From Gammaproteobacteria bacterium RIFCSPHIGHO2_12_FULL_37_14 (GTDB taxonomy: Bacteria; Pseudomonadota; Gammaproteobacteria; DSM-16500): a stretch of DNA of 64,000 bases. Of this stretch, positions 1 through 9,596 are shown in pieces; position 1 is the first letter of the stretch; each line of letters opens with the position of its first letter. Location: NCBI GenBank assembly GCA_001801485.1, contig MGXV01000086.1:24553-88552 (forward strand). Direction: 5' to 3'. The translations under genes and the position numbers were made by a program. Under the pieces are notes generated by a model. The model was not told the DNA's origin. It made no database searches and saw only the letters and a list, made by a program, of their open reading frames with translations.

Positions 1-747
1 ATAGCTGCTACCTCACAAATCATTGCGGAATGCTATTTCGGTATAGCTGTTACTGCCCGAGAATTAAAAGAACTGAATAAAGCCTCTACCTATTTTAATT
101 TAGCTCTTGATGAATGTGAAAAATTCAAATTAGAGGATGAAGAAGAATACTTAAGAATTAAAAGCAATGTTCTAAAAAATCGAGGAATTTATTATTTGGT
201 ACAAAGAGACAATCAGCAAGCTGCTGAAGATTTTAATCAAAGTATTTTTGTTGCGCAACAATCGCCGAGCAAATTGCGAGGTTTTATTCCAAGTGCAACG
301 GCTTATTATGCGCTAGCGCTGTGTAAAACTGGTCGATATAGTGAGGGATTTTGGCAGTTTGAAATTGCTGATCAATTGTATTGTGAATATCCAAAAGCAG
401 AAAGATTAGTTTCTATGGATTATGCTTCATTTTTTGTTCTTAAGGGACGTGTTTACCTGGAATTGAATTGGTTAGAAAAGGCAATCAAAGTATTAGAGAA
501 AGGATATCAATTACGCTTCGATAATTTGCAAACAGAAAAAAACGCATATAAAATTATTGGCGACGATTACGTGCCGAGCCGAATGGGTGCAGTGAAAGGA
601 TTGCTCGAAGAGGCGAGGAAAAAATTAGTTGAAAAAACCACCAAACCGCTCTCAAGAAAAGCAACTCAAGCATTATTTCGACCTTCGCCTAAGCTTGATA
701 TTTTATCTGACCTTCCATCTAACATTATTTATCACGTTGGCTGTTGA
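1..747 (+). CDS. TPR-like repeat protein, 5' end outside the window
   Basis: The frame is open from base 1 to the TGA at 745-747, giving at least 248 residues; the true start lies upstream. The protein is helical, with repeated Ala/Tyr/Leu-rich segments such as AYYALALCKTGRYSEGFWQF and LKGRVYLELNWLEKAIKVLE, spaced like tetratricopeptide repeats. Such repeats usually scaffold protein-protein contacts. No catalytic motif, signal peptide or membrane segment is seen in the visible part. The tail after about residue 205 is low in repeats and ends in HVGC. It is followed by a terminator-like hairpin that overlaps the end of smpB. Which TPR family it belongs to, and its function, cannot be told; the TPR label itself is an inference from repeat spacing. 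Confidence 0.6.
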   Translation: MAATSQIIAECYFGIAVTARELKELNKASTYFNLALDECEKFKLEDEEEYLRIKSNVLKNRGIYYLVQRDNQQAAEDFNQSIFVAQQSPSKLRGFIPSATAYYALALCKTGRYSEGFWQFEIADQLYCEYPKAERLVSMDYASFFVLKGRVYLELNWLEKAIKVLEKGYQLRFDNLQTEKNAYKIIGDDYVPSRMGAVKGLLEEARKKLVEKTTKPLSRKATQALFRPSPKLDILSDLPSNIIYHVGC

Positions 748-770
748 TAAACGCTAGAGGCAATAGATGA

Positions 771-800
771 GCGTTGTTAGTGAGGGCGTGAACGTTTGCG
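771..800 (+). repeat. Dispersed intergenic repeat, copy 1
   Basis: This 30-base motif with the core GTGAGGGCGTGAACGTTTGC recurs with few changes at 14335-14367 and 16188-16214. It lies just after the stop codon of the TPR-like gene. Here the motif is enclosed by a 9-bp inverted repeat, AAACGCTAG at 749-757 and CTAGCGTTT at 829-837. Confidence 0.6.
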
Positions 801-807
801 ATTAATT

Positions 808-838
808 GCTAGGGAGTAGAATAGTCCCCTAGCGTTTT
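808..838 (+). terminator. Hairpin terminator of the TPR-like gene
   Basis: GCTAGGG (808-814) pairs perfectly with CCCTAGC (827-833), and a short T run follows on the plus strand. The stem contains the smpB stop codon (829-831, minus strand), so the two convergent genes share this end. Confidence 0.55.
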
Positions 839-1299
839 AATTTAAATAAGCGTTGTTTTTCGCGTTGCCAATCACGTTCTTTTTCAGTGGCACGTTTGTC
901 GTGTGCTTTTTTACCTTTTGCTAGACCAATTTCAAGTATAACTCGATTATTTTTCCAGTAGAGATTAAGCGGAACGACAGTATACCCTCGACGTTCGACA
1001 TTACCTAGTAGCTTATTCAGTTCGCGTTGATGCAATAGTAATTTTCTAGAACGTTGTGGTTCAGGCGTAATGTGAGTGGAAGCGGTTTTTAATGGAGTAA
1101 TTGAAGCGCCAAAAAGCCAAGCTTCACCGCGTTTTAATAAGATATAGCCTTGATCAAGCTGAATGTGCCCAGCGCGTAGACTTTTTATCTCCCAACCTTG
1201 TAAAACCAATCCGGCTTCAAAGCGATCTTCGATAAAATAGTCGTGTAGAACTTTGCGATTGACAGCAATCTTTGTATTTGGGTTTTGTGTTTGTTTCAT
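829..1299 (-). CDS. smpB: SsrA-binding protein SmpB
   Basis: SmpB binds tmRNA and carries it to the empty A site of stalled ribosomes for trans-translation. The 156-residue length matches the family (about 160). Typical signatures are present: the N-terminal [17 protein letters not shown] block (residues 14-30), [10 protein letters not shown] (35-44), the [13 protein letters not shown] strand region (103-115) and the basic tail beginning [12 protein letters not shown] (125-136). That tail folds in the decoding centre. The ATG at 1299 has no Shine-Dalgarno; a TATACT hexamer ends 7 nt upstream, so the mRNA may be leaderless. The gene is divergent from ratA, as in many gammaproteobacteria. No ssrA gene was seen in the window. 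Confidence 0.97.
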   Translation of the reverse strand: MKQTQNPNTKIAVNRKVLHDYFIEDRFEAGLVLQGWEIKSLRAGHIQLDQGYILLKRGEAWLFGASITPLKTASTHITPEPQRSRKLLLHQRELNKLLGNVERRGYTVVPLNLYWKNNRVILEIGLAKGKKAHDKRATEKERDWQREKQRLFKLKR

Positions 1300-1306
1300 G
1301 TTGCGC

Positions 1307-1335
1307 AGTATAATGGCAAATCTTAGAATTGGGAA
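1307..1335 (-). promoter_or_regulatory. Candidate smpB promoter
   Basis: On the minus strand, TTCCCA (1335-1330) and TATACT (1312-1307) are separated by 17 nt and resemble -35 and -10 boxes. The -10 hexamer lies only 7 nt before the smpB ATG, so a start site at the normal distance would fall on or next to the start codon. The -35 matches consensus at 4 of 6 positions. Confidence 0.4.
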
Positions 1336-1400
1336 CCCAGTTCATTGATTTTCTTGATGGGTACACAATGTTCAATGATACACTTTTCGACTGTAGGCGC

Positions 1401-1844
1401 ATGATGTATACATTAAATAGAAATGCTCTTGTTCCTTATTCAACACGTCAAATGTTTGAATTAGTAAATAATATTGAAGATTACCCACGATTTTTACCCT
1501 GGTGTCAGCAAAGTCAAGTGATTAGCCGTACAGATACTGAAGTGATAGCAGAACTGATTGTCGCTTGGAAAGGCATTCATAAAAGTTTCACTACGAGAAA
1601 TTCTCTTTATCCTTATATACGCATGGATATGAATCTCATCCAAGGACCTTTGCAGCATATGGAAGGAATTTGGGGTTTTCATGCATTGAATGAGCATGCT
1701 TGTAAGGTTAGTTTAGATTTAGAATTTGAATTTACTGGAAGCTTTATAGATCGATTTTTTCAACCCATCTTTCAACAAATTGCTAATACCTTAGTGGATG
1801 CATTTTGTAAGCGTGCAGCAGAGATTTATGGCAATGCACCCTAA
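1401..1844 (+). CDS. ratA: RatA family START-domain protein
   Basis: This belongs to the RatA/Coq10-type START (SRPBCC) family. In E. coli RatA has been described as a toxin that blocks 70S assembly; homologues are related to coenzyme Q-binding proteins. The family signature ALVPYSTRQMFELVNNIEDY and the FLPWC motif directly after it are intact. Length from the ATG at 1401 is 147 residues, the usual size. An in-frame ATG also exists at 1404, and upstream in-frame codons lack family similarity. The stop overlaps the start of rnfH, the usual ratA-rnfH pair. Which of the proposed roles applies here cannot be told from sequence. Confidence 0.9.
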   Translation: MMYTLNRNALVPYSTRQMFELVNNIEDYPRFLPWCQQSQVISRTDTEVIAELIVAWKGIHKSFTTRNSLYPYIRMDMNLIQGPLQHMEGIWGFHALNEHACKVSLDLEFEFTGSFIDRFFQPIFQQIANTLVDAFCKRAAEIYGNAP

Positions 1845-2130
1845 TTTAATCACAATCGAAGTGGCATACGCAAAACCAGACCAACAACCTATCATCGAAG
1901 TATCAGTGCCAGCAGATAGCACGATTGAACATGCAATTCAATGCTCAGGAATTTTATTACTTTTTCCAGAGATTGATTTAAATCAACAAGCAGTCGGGAT
2001 TTTTGGTAAACAAATGCAACTAAGTGATCGTGTTCATGAAGGTGATCGAGTAGAAATATATCGGTCATTACTATTTGATCCCAAGGAGTTACGACGAATT
2101 CGAGATAAACGCCATGGTACTAAGCGATAA
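1828..2130 (+). CDS. rnfH: RnfH family ubiquitin-like protein
   Basis: RnfH (UPF0125) is a small beta-grasp protein that commonly follows ratA; its biochemical role is not settled. From the ATG at 1828 it has 100 residues. An ATG at 1834 is equally possible. The family features VEVAYA-like strand (IEVAYAKPDQQ), VGIFGK and the segment DRVEIYRSLLFDPKELRR are present, followed by the RDKR-type basic tail. The start overlaps the last codons of ratA by 17 nt, which suggests translational coupling. Confidence 0.88.
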   Translation: MAMHPNLITIEVAYAKPDQQPIIEVSVPADSTIEHAIQCSGILLLFPEIDLNQQAVGIFGKQMQLSDRVHEGDRVEIYRSLLFDPKELRRIRDKRHGTKR

Positions 2131-2140
2131 TCATTATTTT

Positions 2141-2461
2141 TTAAATTTCTTTCGAATTCATAATTTCTTGTAGTCGGCCACGTTGAAAAATCAAAATGAC
2201 GCGCTGCGTTGCCATTTTTTCATAACCTTTTTTATAAGAGTAAACATAATTCAGCCGTTCGGGAGTGAATACATTTATTAATATTGGATTCCCCATTATT
2301 GATTTGACTTCGGCTTCAGACATTCCTTGATGAAGTTGAGCAATATTTTCTTGCGTAATAACATTACCTTGTTCAATATCAAGTTTATGAACACGAAACA
2401 GAGAACACCCAGAGAACATAAATGCCAAAAGAATCGAAGTAAGCAATAGGATTTTTTTCAT
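2141..2461 (-). CDS. bamE: Outer membrane assembly lipoprotein BamE
   Basis: BamE is a lipoprotein of the BAM complex that inserts beta-barrel proteins in the outer membrane. The ATG at 2461 gives 106 residues. A signal peptide runs to the lipobox FSGC (Cys19). The BamE/SmpA fold motifs follow: ITQENIAQLHQGMSEAEVKSI, the MGNPIL turn, and the YVYSYKKG and VILIFQRGRLQEI strands. It is divergent from fur, a conserved arrangement. Divergent transcription leaves about 80 bp for both promoters. Confidence 0.94.
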   Translation of the reverse strand: MKKILLLTSILLAFMFSGCSLFRVHKLDIEQGNVITQENIAQLHQGMSEAEVKSIMGNPILINVFTPERLNYVYSYKKGYEKMATQRVILIFQRGRLQEIMNSKEI

Positions 2462-2472
2462 GTACAATACCT

Positions 2473-2491
2473 GTTAATGATAATGGCGTCA
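2473..2491. promoter_or_regulatory. Possible Fur box between bamE and fur
   Basis: GTTAATGATAAT (2473-2484) matches the first 12 positions of the classical 19-bp Fur operator with one mismatch; the right half is poor. It lies in the bamE-fur spacer, where autoregulation of fur would be expected. The call rests on half-site similarity only. Confidence 0.35.
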
Positions 2492-2542
2492 TTTTAATTG
2501 AAATAAAGGTAATAACAAAGAGTTTTAGAAGGAATCGATCAT

Positions 2543-2950
2543 TTGGATAATACAAATTTAAAAAAAGCGGGCCTTAAAATTACTACTCCTCGACTTAAAA
2601 TCCTGGAAATTATGGAGAAGTCTAAGGATCACCATCTGAGTGCAGAAGATATCTATCGTGTATTGCTTGAATCGGGGGAAGAGATTGGTTTAGCAACTAT
2701 TTATCGCGTATTAACTCAATTTGAAACTGCTGGATTAGTGATTAAGCATCACTTTGAAGGAGGCCAGTCGGTTTTTGAATTAGATCATGGTACACATCAT
2801 GATCATTTGGTTTGCGTGAAATGTGGTCAGGTCGAAGAGTTCGTGGATCCGATTATTGAAACGCGCCAACAAGAAATCGCTAAGCAAGCAGGCTATACAA
2901 TTACTGATCATAGTTTAAATATTTATGGAATTTGTAAGCGATGCCAGTAA
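2543..2950 (+). CDS. fur: Ferric uptake regulator Fur
   Basis: Fur is an iron-responsive dimeric DNA-binding repressor. The protein has 135 residues. A winged-helix domain (about 1-82) carries the recognition segment GLATIYRVLTQFETAGL (49-65). The metal-binding and dimerisation domain has HHDH (85-88), CVKC (91-94) and CKRC (131-134), so both structural zinc cysteine pairs are intact. The start is a TTG at 2543, supported by AGAAGGA 9-15 nt upstream and by the lack of a nearby in-frame ATG. Fur ends 7 bp before the convergent recN stop. Confidence 0.96.
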   Translation: MDNTNLKKAGLKITTPRLKILEIMEKSKDHHLSAEDIYRVLLESGEEIGLATIYRVLTQFETAGLVIKHHFEGGQSVFELDHGTHHDHLVCVKCGQVEEFVDPIIETRQQEIAKQAGYTITDHSLNIYGICKRCQ

Positions 2951-2957
2951 ACCAAGA

Positions 2958-4634
2958 TTATACGTTTTGCAATATTTCTTGAGCATGTTTTAATGTGGTT
3001 TCAGTAATCTTTTCTCCGGCTAACATTCTAGCAATTTCTTGTTGTTTTTCTCGGTCATCAAGCAATCGCAAACGCGTATAGGTAGATTGTTCCGCTATAC
3101 GTTTTTCAACTAATAGATGATGATGTCCACATGCCGCTACTTGTGCTAAATGTGTGACACAAAACACTTGATAGGTTTCTCCAAGTTTTCGCAGTAATTT
3201 GCCTATTTTCTCTGCTGTTGCGCCACCCACACCCGTATCTACCTCATCAAAAATTAATGTAGGAGTAATGGTTTGATGAGCAAGCGCAAGATGGACAGCT
3301 AAGCTTAAACGTGACAACTCTCCACCAGAAATAACCTTATTTAATGGCTGTAAGGGTTGATCTGGATTGGTCTTGATTAGAAAAATAATTTTTTCGTAAC
3401 CGTGAGGAGAAAGATCGGTATTTTTTAGGACAGAATATTTTTCAAGTGCAATGTGACATTCGCCATAAGGTAATGACAATAAGCGAATTGTAGTCGAAAT
3501 TTCATGTGATAATTGAATGGCAGCATGTTGCCGATCATGGCTTAATTTTGCTGCTAGTTGATGATAGCTTTCAGTCAAGGTAACTTGTTTTGTTTCAAGT
3601 TGTTCGAGTTCTTCACCGCTGGTTTGAATAGCATTTAGTTCAGATTGTAATTTTTTGTGTAATATCATTAATTCATTAGGTTGGGTTTTATGTTTTCGAG
3701 CAATTTCAAGAATTTGGCTGATACGTTGTTCAAGTTGATTGAGTCGGCCAGGCTCTAATTCACTGCTTTCTAAATAATGATGTAATTCCACTTCTAGATC
3801 ATTCAGTTGAATGGATGCAGCATCGAGCAGGTTGACCCATGAATTTATTTTTGTATCAATTATCTGCATGGATTCAAGTGATTTGCGTATTTTATTTAAA
3901 TAGGAGTGAATGCTATGTTGTTCGTTTTCAGTTAAATTTTCTAGAATTTGTTGAGTATGCGCAATGAGTTCCTCAGAATGAGCAAGTTTACGATGTTCGC
4001 ATTCTAATGAGTCCCATTCATTTTCATGAAGATTTAATGCTGAAAGTTCATCTAGTTGAAAAAGTAAATATTCTCGTTGTTGTTCACTGATTGCAATTTT
4101 TTTTCTCAGCATTTGGATTTCATTTTCAAGCAGTTTCCATGCTTGAACAATTTTTTTAATCTCATCGACTAAAGATAAATGTTCCGCGTAGCGATCAAGA
4201 ATTTCACGCTGATTTTCTGCTTTCAGCAAAACTTGTTGTTCATGTTGCCCGTGCAAATGGAATAAATGTTCGCTAAATTCGCGAATCAATTGCAGGGTGG
4301 TGGGGATGCCATTAATATAATTACGTGTTCGTCCATCTTGTATCAGCACCCTTCGGATAATACATTCATTTTCTTCATAAAAGTCATGATTGATTAACCA
4401 TTTTTGTGCGGGAGTTAATTGACTAATATCAAAACACAAACTAATTTCAGCTTGTTCTTTTCCTCCGCGAATCATTTCAATGCGGCTACGTCCTCCTAAG
4501 GCGAGTTCAATAGCTTCTATAAATATTGATTTTCCTGCTCCGGTTTCACCCGTGATCATGGTGTTGCCATTATGTAAATTCAGTTGTAACTCTTCAATAG
4601 TGGCTAAATTGCGGATGTGAATTTGTGTCAGCAT
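2958..4634 (-). CDS. recN: DNA repair ATPase RecN
   Basis: RecN is an SMC-like ATPase for double-strand break repair. It has 558 residues, the family norm. Walker A GETGAGKS is at residues 29-36, a long Glu/Gln/Leu-rich coiled-coil region spans about 150-370, and the C-terminal ABC signature ISGGELSRLSLAV and Walker B LIFDEVDTGVGG close the ATPase head. A Shine-Dalgarno (GGAG) precedes the ATG. nadK lies 48 bp upstream on the same strand, the common nadK-recN order, so the pair may be cotranscribed. I saw no LexA box by eye. Confidence 0.96.
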   Translation of the reverse strand: MLTQIHIRNLATIEELQLNLHNGNTMITGETGAGKSIFIEAIELALGGRSRIEMIRGGKEQAEISLCFDISQLTPAQKWLINHDFYEENECIIRRVLIQDGRTRNYINGIPTTLQLIREFSEHLFHLHGQHEQQVLLKAENQREILDRYAEHLSLVDEIKKIVQAWKLLENEIQMLRKKIAISEQQREYLLFQLDELSALNLHENEWDSLECEHRKLAHSEELIAHTQQILENLTENEQHSIHSYLNKIRKSLESMQIIDTKINSWVNLLDAASIQLNDLEVELHHYLESSELEPGRLNQLEQRISQILEIARKHKTQPNELMILHKKLQSELNAIQTSGEELEQLETKQVTLTESYHQLAAKLSHDRQHAAIQLSHEISTTIRLLSLPYGECHIALEKYSVLKNTDLSPHGYEKIIFLIKTNPDQPLQPLNKVISGGELSRLSLAVHLALAHQTITPTLIFDEVDTGVGGATAEKIGKLLRKLGETYQVFCVTHLAQVAACGHHHLLVEKRIAEQSTYTRLRLLDDREKQQEIARMLAGEKITETTLKHAQEILQNV

Positions 4635-4682
4635 GTTAACTCCAAAACAATACGTTTATTGTATTGTGAAGTTTTGAGGGCA

Positions 4683-5570
4683 TTACTCCACATATTGTAA
4701 TTTGTGTCCCCAATGTAATTTGCTACGTAAGGTTTCATAATAATCATAATCTTTCGGATGAATCAAATGCAGTTTTTGGTTTTTTTTACGTATTGTTATA
4801 CGACTTCCTAACGGAATATTGATGACAGCTTGCCCATCGCAGGTTAATCTTGGGGTGGATGTGTTATTTGGCGTGATGACAATAGTAATTTCATGATTTC
4901 CTTCGATTACAATCGGTCGCATACTAAGTGTATGAGGAAACATCGGTACAATGACTATAGCATCTAATTCAGGATGCAAAATAGGACCACCTCCAGATAG
5001 CGCATAGGCAGTTGAACCTGTTGGTGTAGCGACAATAAAACCATCAGAATCTTGGCTGCAGACAAATTGATCGTTGATATAAATTTCAAATTCATTCATA
5101 TGAGGGATTAAATTAGGAATAAGGGCAACCTCATTTAATGCATTATTTTCACCTAAAATTTTACCGTGATGATTGACGGTTGCGGTCAATAGAAAGCGCT
5201 TTTCTAAGATATAATCCCCATCCAAAATGGCTTTAATTTTATCAAATTCGGTTGGATGAATGTCTGTGAGAAATCCTAAACGACCCCGATTAACACCTAA
5301 CACTGGAATTTCATTATTCACCACTGCATGACTTGCATGTAATAAACTACCATCGCCACCGACGACGATGATCAATTGACAACGGTTACAAAGCTCTTCA
5401 CGAGCAACGGCAGTTAAGGGTATGCCATCGATAGCTGTTGCAGTTTCAGCATCAATCAGGACTTCACGATCAAGTTTTTTTAAATAGGAAATTAATGCTT
5501 TAAGTGTTTCAATGACGCCTGGATTTTTGACTCTTCCGAAAATTCCTATGATATTGAATGGTGAGGGCAT
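4683..5570 (-). CDS. nadK: NAD kinase
   Basis: NAD kinase phosphorylates NAD+ to NADP+ using ATP (or polyphosphate in some species). The 295-residue protein has the GGDGS motif at residues 71-75, the NALNEVAL segment that binds the nucleotide, and the glycine-rich PTGSTAYALSGGGP block that follows. Length matches E. coli NadK (292). It lies upstream of recN and divergent from grpE. The roughly 107 bp between nadK and grpE hold the heat-shock-like promoter for grpE. Confidence 0.96.
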   Translation of the reverse strand: MPSPFNIIGIFGRVKNPGVIETLKALISYLKKLDREVLIDAETATAIDGIPLTAVAREELCNRCQLIIVVGGDGSLLHASHAVVNNEIPVLGVNRGRLGFLTDIHPTEFDKIKAILDGDYILEKRFLLTATVNHHGKILGENNALNEVALIPNLIPHMNEFEIYINDQFVCSQDSDGFIVATPTGSTAYALSGGGPILHPELDAIVIVPMFPHTLSMRPIVIEGNHEITIVITPNNTSTPRLTCDGQAVINIPLGSRITIRKKNQKLHLIHPKDYDYYETLRSKLHWGHKLQYVE

Positions 5571-5601
5571 AATATTCTCAACTATTTTAGCGATGATTGG
5601 A

Positions 5602-5630
5602 CTTGAATCCTATTATAATCGTCCATATAT
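5602..5630 (+). promoter_or_regulatory. Sigma-32-like heat-shock promoter of grpE
   Basis: CTTGAA (5602-5607) and CCATATAT (5623-5630), separated by 15 nt, resemble the sigma-32 consensus CTTGAA-N(11-16)-CCCCATNT. The site lies 48 bp before grpE, the first gene of the grpE-dnaK-dnaJ block. Confidence 0.55.
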
Positions 5631-5677
5631 AAAGTTACATCGATTTCATTACATTATATGAAGGGGGAGTCAAATTC

Positions 5678-6277
5678 ATGCCACGTGATATTTTTAATCA
5701 TGAATCTGAAAGGAATAATACAAATAAAGAGGGTGATGGCTCTAAAAAAACGAGTCCAAGTGAAATGGATGGGGTAGAGCTTCTATCTCATCCTTCTTAT
5801 CAGGAGTTAATGCGCAAATTGGATGAAGCTGAACAAAAAGCTAACCAACATTGGGAACGCATTTTGCGTATGCAGGCTGACAATGATAATGCCGTGCGCC
5901 GTGCTGAGCGTGATATTGCTAATGCACATAAATATGCCTTAGAGCGATTTGTGACGGAGCTTTTACCTATTGTTGATAGCTTAGAGCTTTGTGTGAATAA
6001 TGTACCAAAGGAAATACAAAATGTTGCTTCATCGGTGATAGAAGGTGTGCATCTCACCTTAAAAATGTTTTATGCGGCAATGGAAAAATTTGGTATTAAG
6101 CAAATTAATCCAGTATCTGAGCCTTTTAATTCTGAGTATCATCAGGCTATTTCTATGCAAACAGATTCTTCTATCAAACCTGGGATGGTAATTTCAGTTT
6201 TGCAAAAGGGGTATACCTTGAATAATCGTTTAATACGCCCAGCGTTAGTGATTGTTTCAAAAGAAAATGATCAGTAG
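5678..6277 (+). CDS. grpE: Nucleotide exchange factor GrpE
   Basis: GrpE releases ADP from DnaK and resets the chaperone cycle. The 199-residue protein has a disordered acidic N-terminus (1-40), a long helix/coiled coil (about 45-110) and the C-terminal beta domain. There the family signature is readable as FGIKQINPVSEPFNSEYHQA followed by a ...GYTLNNRLIRPALV segment. GAAGGGGG sits upstream of the ATG at 5678. It is followed 63 bp later by dnaK in the same direction. Confidence 0.96.
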   Translation: MPRDIFNHESERNNTNKEGDGSKKTSPSEMDGVELLSHPSYQELMRKLDEAEQKANQHWERILRMQADNDNAVRRAERDIANAHKYALERFVTELLPIVDSLELCVNNVPKEIQNVASSVIEGVHLTLKMFYAAMEKFGIKQINPVSEPFNSEYHQAISMQTDSSIKPGMVISVLQKGYTLNNRLIRPALVIVSKENDQ

Positions 6278-6340
6278 TAAGAAGTATTGAAAAATAAAGA
6301 ATCGCCCTCATGTTAAACATATATTATAGCGGAGACAATT

Positions 6341-8296
6341 ATGGCTACTAGTACAATCATAGGCATAGACTTAGGAACAACGAACTCTTGTGTGGCAGTG
6401 ATGGATGGCGATAAGGTTAAAGTTATCGAAAATTCAGAAGGTGCACGCACCACCCCCTCTATTGTTGCCTATTTAGATAACAATGAAGTGAGAGTAGGGC
6501 AACCAGCTAAACATCAAGCAGTGACTAATCCTAAAAATACCATTTATGCGGTTAAACGACTCATTGGCCGTCGTTATGACGAACCTATGGTGCGTCGTAC
6601 TCAGGAAACGGTACCTTATAAGATTGTTAAAGCTGACAATGGTGATGCATGGGTTGAAGTGTTAGGAAATAGAGATCTCGCGCCACCACAAGTATCTGCT
6701 CAAATTTTGATGAAAATGAAGAAGACTGCTGAAGATTATTTAGGTCATGAAGTAAAAGAAGCGGTTATTACGGTTCCTGCTTATTTCAATGATTCGCAAC
6801 GTCAAGCTACAAAAGATGCGGGTCGCATTGCTGGTTTAGAAGTAAAACGCATTATCAATGAACCGACAGCTGCTGCCCTTGCTTTTGGTATGGATAAAAA
6901 ACCCGGTAATCGTAAAATTGCTGTTTATGATCTTGGTGGTGGTACATTTGATATTTCAATTATTGAAATTGCTGAAGTGGATGGCGAACATCAGTTTGAA
7001 GTGCTCTCAACAAATGGTGATACTTTCTTAGGTGGAGAAGATTTCGATCAGCGTTTAATTAATTATCTTGTAGATGAGTTTAAAAAATCCTCCGGAATTG
7101 ATTTACGAAATGATCCATTGGCATTGCAACGGCTCAAAGAAGGTGCTGAAAAAGCCAAAATTGAACTTTCTTCAACGCAACAAACGGAAGTTAATCTCCC
7201 TTATATTACTGCAGATGCCAGCGGTCCAAAACACATGAATGTTAAAATTACTCGCGCTAAGCTAGAGTCTCTCGTCGAGGAATTAGTACAACGGACCATT
7301 GAGCCATGTAAAATTGCGCTTAAAGATGCAAATCTGCCAACCGATAAGATTGATGATGTTATTTTAGTTGGCGGCCAATCGCGTATGCCATTAGTACAAG
7401 AAACGGTACGTAAATTTTTTGGTAAAGAACCACGTAAAGATGTTAACCCAGATGAAGCAGTTGCTATTGGAGCGGCTATTCAAGGTGCCGTTCTCTCGGG
7501 TGCGATCAAAGATGTGTTATTGCTTGATGTGACGCCACTTTCTTTGGGAATTGAAACAATGGGCGGGGTAATGACTAAGTTAATTGAAAAAAATACCACT
7601 ATTCCGACACGTGCTTCACAAATTTTTTCGACTGCTGCAGATAATCAAACAGCGGTGACCATTCATGTATTGCAAGGTGAACGTGAAATGGCCTCAGCAA
7701 ATAAATCACTAGGACGTTTTGATCTTGCCGATATTCCGCCAGCACCACGTGGCATGCCACAAGTTGAAGTAACTTTTGATATTGATGCAAATGGTATATT
7801 GCACGTCTCAGCTAAAGATAAAGCAACTGGCAAGGCACAATCGATCAAAATTCAAGCTTCTTCTGGTTTGAATGAAGAAGAAGTTAAGAAGATGGTGAAA
7901 GATGCTGAGGAACATGCAGCTGAAGATAGAAAATTCCATGAGTTGATTACCACGCGTAATCAAGCTGATAACATAATTCATTCAGTCACTAAAACGATGA
8001 AAGAAGCGGGAGATAAAATCTCTGCAGACGAACGTCAAGCCATTGAGCGTGCTATAGATGCGCTTAAAGAAGCAATGAAATCAGATAACAAAGATGAAAT
8101 TGAAGCTAAAACAAAAGATCTAACGGATGCCTCAGCAAAAATGGCTGAACGTATGTATGCGCAAAATCAATCTACACAAGGACCATCACCACAAGGTGAG
8201 CCACAAGCAGATCAACAGTCAAAGAAAGGTGAAAATGTTGTCGATGCTGAATTTGAAGAAGTAAAGGATGACGAAAATAAACAAAAAGGAGCTTGA
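6341..8296 (+). CDS. dnaK: Chaperone DnaK (Hsp70)
   Basis: This ATP-driven chaperone binds exposed hydrophobic peptides together with DnaJ and GrpE. It has 651 residues. The N-terminal ATPase domain carries [13 protein letters not shown], the phosphate-2 loop [12 protein letters not shown] and the adenosine motif [10 protein letters not shown]; the linker [15 protein letters not shown] leads to the substrate domain. The C-terminal lid ends in a Gln/Asp-rich tail with EEVKDDE before the end, a slight variation on the usual EEVKDKK. The ATG at 6341 has GGAG upstream. Expression is expected to follow the heat-shock promoter ahead of grpE. Confidence 0.99.
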   Translation: MATSTIIGIDLGTTNSCVAVMDGDKVKVIENSEGARTTPSIVAYLDNNEVRVGQPAKHQAVTNPKNTIYAVKRLIGRRYDEPMVRRTQETVPYKIVKADNGDAWVEVLGNRDLAPPQVSAQILMKMKKTAEDYLGHEVKEAVITVPAYFNDSQRQATKDAGRIAGLEVKRIINEPTAAALAFGMDKKPGNRKIAVYDLGGGTFDISIIEIAEVDGEHQFEVLSTNGDTFLGGEDFDQRLINYLVDEFKKSSGIDLRNDPLALQRLKEGAEKAKIELSSTQQTEVNLPYITADASGPKHMNVKITRAKLESLVEELVQRTIEPCKIALKDANLPTDKIDDVILVGGQSRMPLVQETVRKFFGKEPRKDVNPDEAVAIGAAIQGAVLSGAIKDVLLLDVTPLSLGIETMGGVMTKLIEKNTTIPTRASQIFSTAADNQTAVTIHVLQGEREMASANKSLGRFDLADIPPAPRGMPQVEVTFDIDANGILHVSAKDKATGKAQSIKIQASSGLNEEEVKKMVKDAEEHAAEDRKFHELITTRNQADNIIHSVTKTMKEAGDKISADERQAIERAIDALKEAMKSDNKDEIEAKTKDLTDASAKMAERMYAQNQSTQGPSPQGEPQADQQSKKGENVVDAEFEEVKDDENKQKGA

Positions 8297-8347
8297 TTCG
8301 CATCGAAGCCCAATTTAATTAAAGGTAGCGACGAACGAGTTTGTCTC

Positions 8348-8385
8348 GGCAAAGCTTTCTTGGCGATTATCGCTAAGCTTTAGCC
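8348..8385 (+). other. Stem-loop in the dnaK-dnaJ spacer
   Basis: GGCAAAGCTT (8348-8357) pairs with AAGCTTTAGCC (8375-8385) with one bulged A. The loop itself contains GCGA-TTA-TCGC, a smaller hairpin. No T run follows, so it is more likely a processing or attenuation structure that lowers dnaJ relative to dnaK than a full terminator. Confidence 0.5.
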
Positions 8386-8406
8386 CATTATTTATGATGA
8401 ATCATT

Positions 8407-9531
8407 ATGGCAAAACGTGACTATTACGAAACACTAGGTGTTTCACGAAATGCAAGTGACGACGAGATCAAAAAAAATTATCGTCGCTTAGCAATGAAAT
8501 ATCATCCAGATCGTACCCAAAACGATAAACCTGCTGAAGAAAAATTTAAGCAGATTAAAGAAGCCTATGAAATTTTATCTGATAGCAGACGGCGCGCAGC
8601 ATACGATCAATTTGGGCATGCTGGCGTAGGTGCAGATGGCGCTTCAGGTTTTGGAGGCGCCAATGGCATGAATTTTGGAGATATCTTTGGAGATATCTTC
8701 GGCGATATCTTTGGAGGACGAGGAGGTGGGGCTGGAGCACAGCGTGGCTCAGACTTATACTTTACTCTAGAAATCTCTTTAGAAGACGCAGTATTTGGTA
8801 AAACTGCTGAGATTGCTATTCCTACCTTAGTACATTGTGAAGAATGTGGTGGCAGTGGAGCGCGTAAAGGTGCAGCGCCAATCACTTGTTCAGAATGTCA
8901 TGGCCAGGGCCAAGTTCGGATGCAGCATGGCTTTTTTACTGTGCAGCAAACATGCCCTGTTTGTCATGGTAAAGGTCGAGTAATTCATGATCCATGCTCT
9001 ACTTGTCAGGGAAGAGGTAGACGGAAACAAAATAAAAAACTTTCTGTTAAAATACCTCAAGGAGTGGATACAGGCGATCGAATACGACTCAGTAGTGAAG
9101 GAGAGGCTGGAGAAGCTGGAGCAGCCGCAGGTGATTTGTATATTCAAATTCAAGTTAAACCCCATTCGCTTTTTGAGCGAGATGGTAAAAATCTCTATAG
9201 CGAAGTACCTATCAGCTTTGTCGCGGCAGCGCTTGGTGGTGAATTAGAAGTGCCTACTTTAAAAGGTCGAGCAAAACTTGCTATACCGGCTGAAACACAA
9301 ACTGGAAAAGTTTTTCGCATTAAAGGTATGGGAGCGCCATCTGTTCGAGGGGGTGATTCCGGTGATTTAATGTGTAAAGTGCAGGTTGAAACACCAGTTA
9401 ATTTAACTGCGAAACAAAAAGAATTATTGAGTCAATTTGATAAAACGATATCAGTAGATAATCGACATAATCCTAAATCAAGCTCTTGGTTTGATAAAGT
9501 AAAGAAATTTTTTGAAGATATGAAATTGTAA
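8407..9531 (+). CDS. dnaJ: Co-chaperone DnaJ (Hsp40)
   Basis: DnaJ delivers substrates to DnaK and stimulates its ATPase. The 374-residue protein has a J domain with HPD at residues 33-35 and a Gly/Phe-rich region in which FGDI is repeated three times in tandem. Four zinc motifs follow ([32 protein letters not shown]), then the C-terminal substrate domain. Length equals the family norm. The ATG at 8407 lacks a Shine-Dalgarno, and a TATGAT hexamer ends 8 nt upstream. It lies 110 bp after dnaK. Confidence 0.98.
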   Translation: MAKRDYYETLGVSRNASDDEIKKNYRRLAMKYHPDRTQNDKPAEEKFKQIKEAYEILSDSRRRAAYDQFGHAGVGADGASGFGGANGMNFGDIFGDIFGDIFGGRGGGAGAQRGSDLYFTLEISLEDAVFGKTAEIAIPTLVHCEECGGSGARKGAAPITCSECHGQGQVRMQHGFFTVQQTCPVCHGKGRVIHDPCSTCQGRGRRKQNKKLSVKIPQGVDTGDRIRLSSEGEAGEAGAAAGDLYIQIQVKPHSLFERDGKNLYSEVPISFVAAALGGELEVPTLKGRAKLAIPAETQTGKVFRIKGMGAPSVRGGDSGDLMCKVQVETPVNLTAKQKELLSQFDKTISVDNRHNPKSSSWFDKVKKFFEDMKL

Positions 9532-9596
9532 GCATTAGGATTTTTGTTAGTAGGCGAGTGTTAATAATGTGTCAATCAAATTTTGAGGTAATCGGT

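Noticed and set aside
8650..8720. FGDI repeats in DnaJ as an unusual insertion
   Set aside because: The Gly/Phe-rich region of DnaJ naturally carries such low-complexity repeats and the total length is normal.
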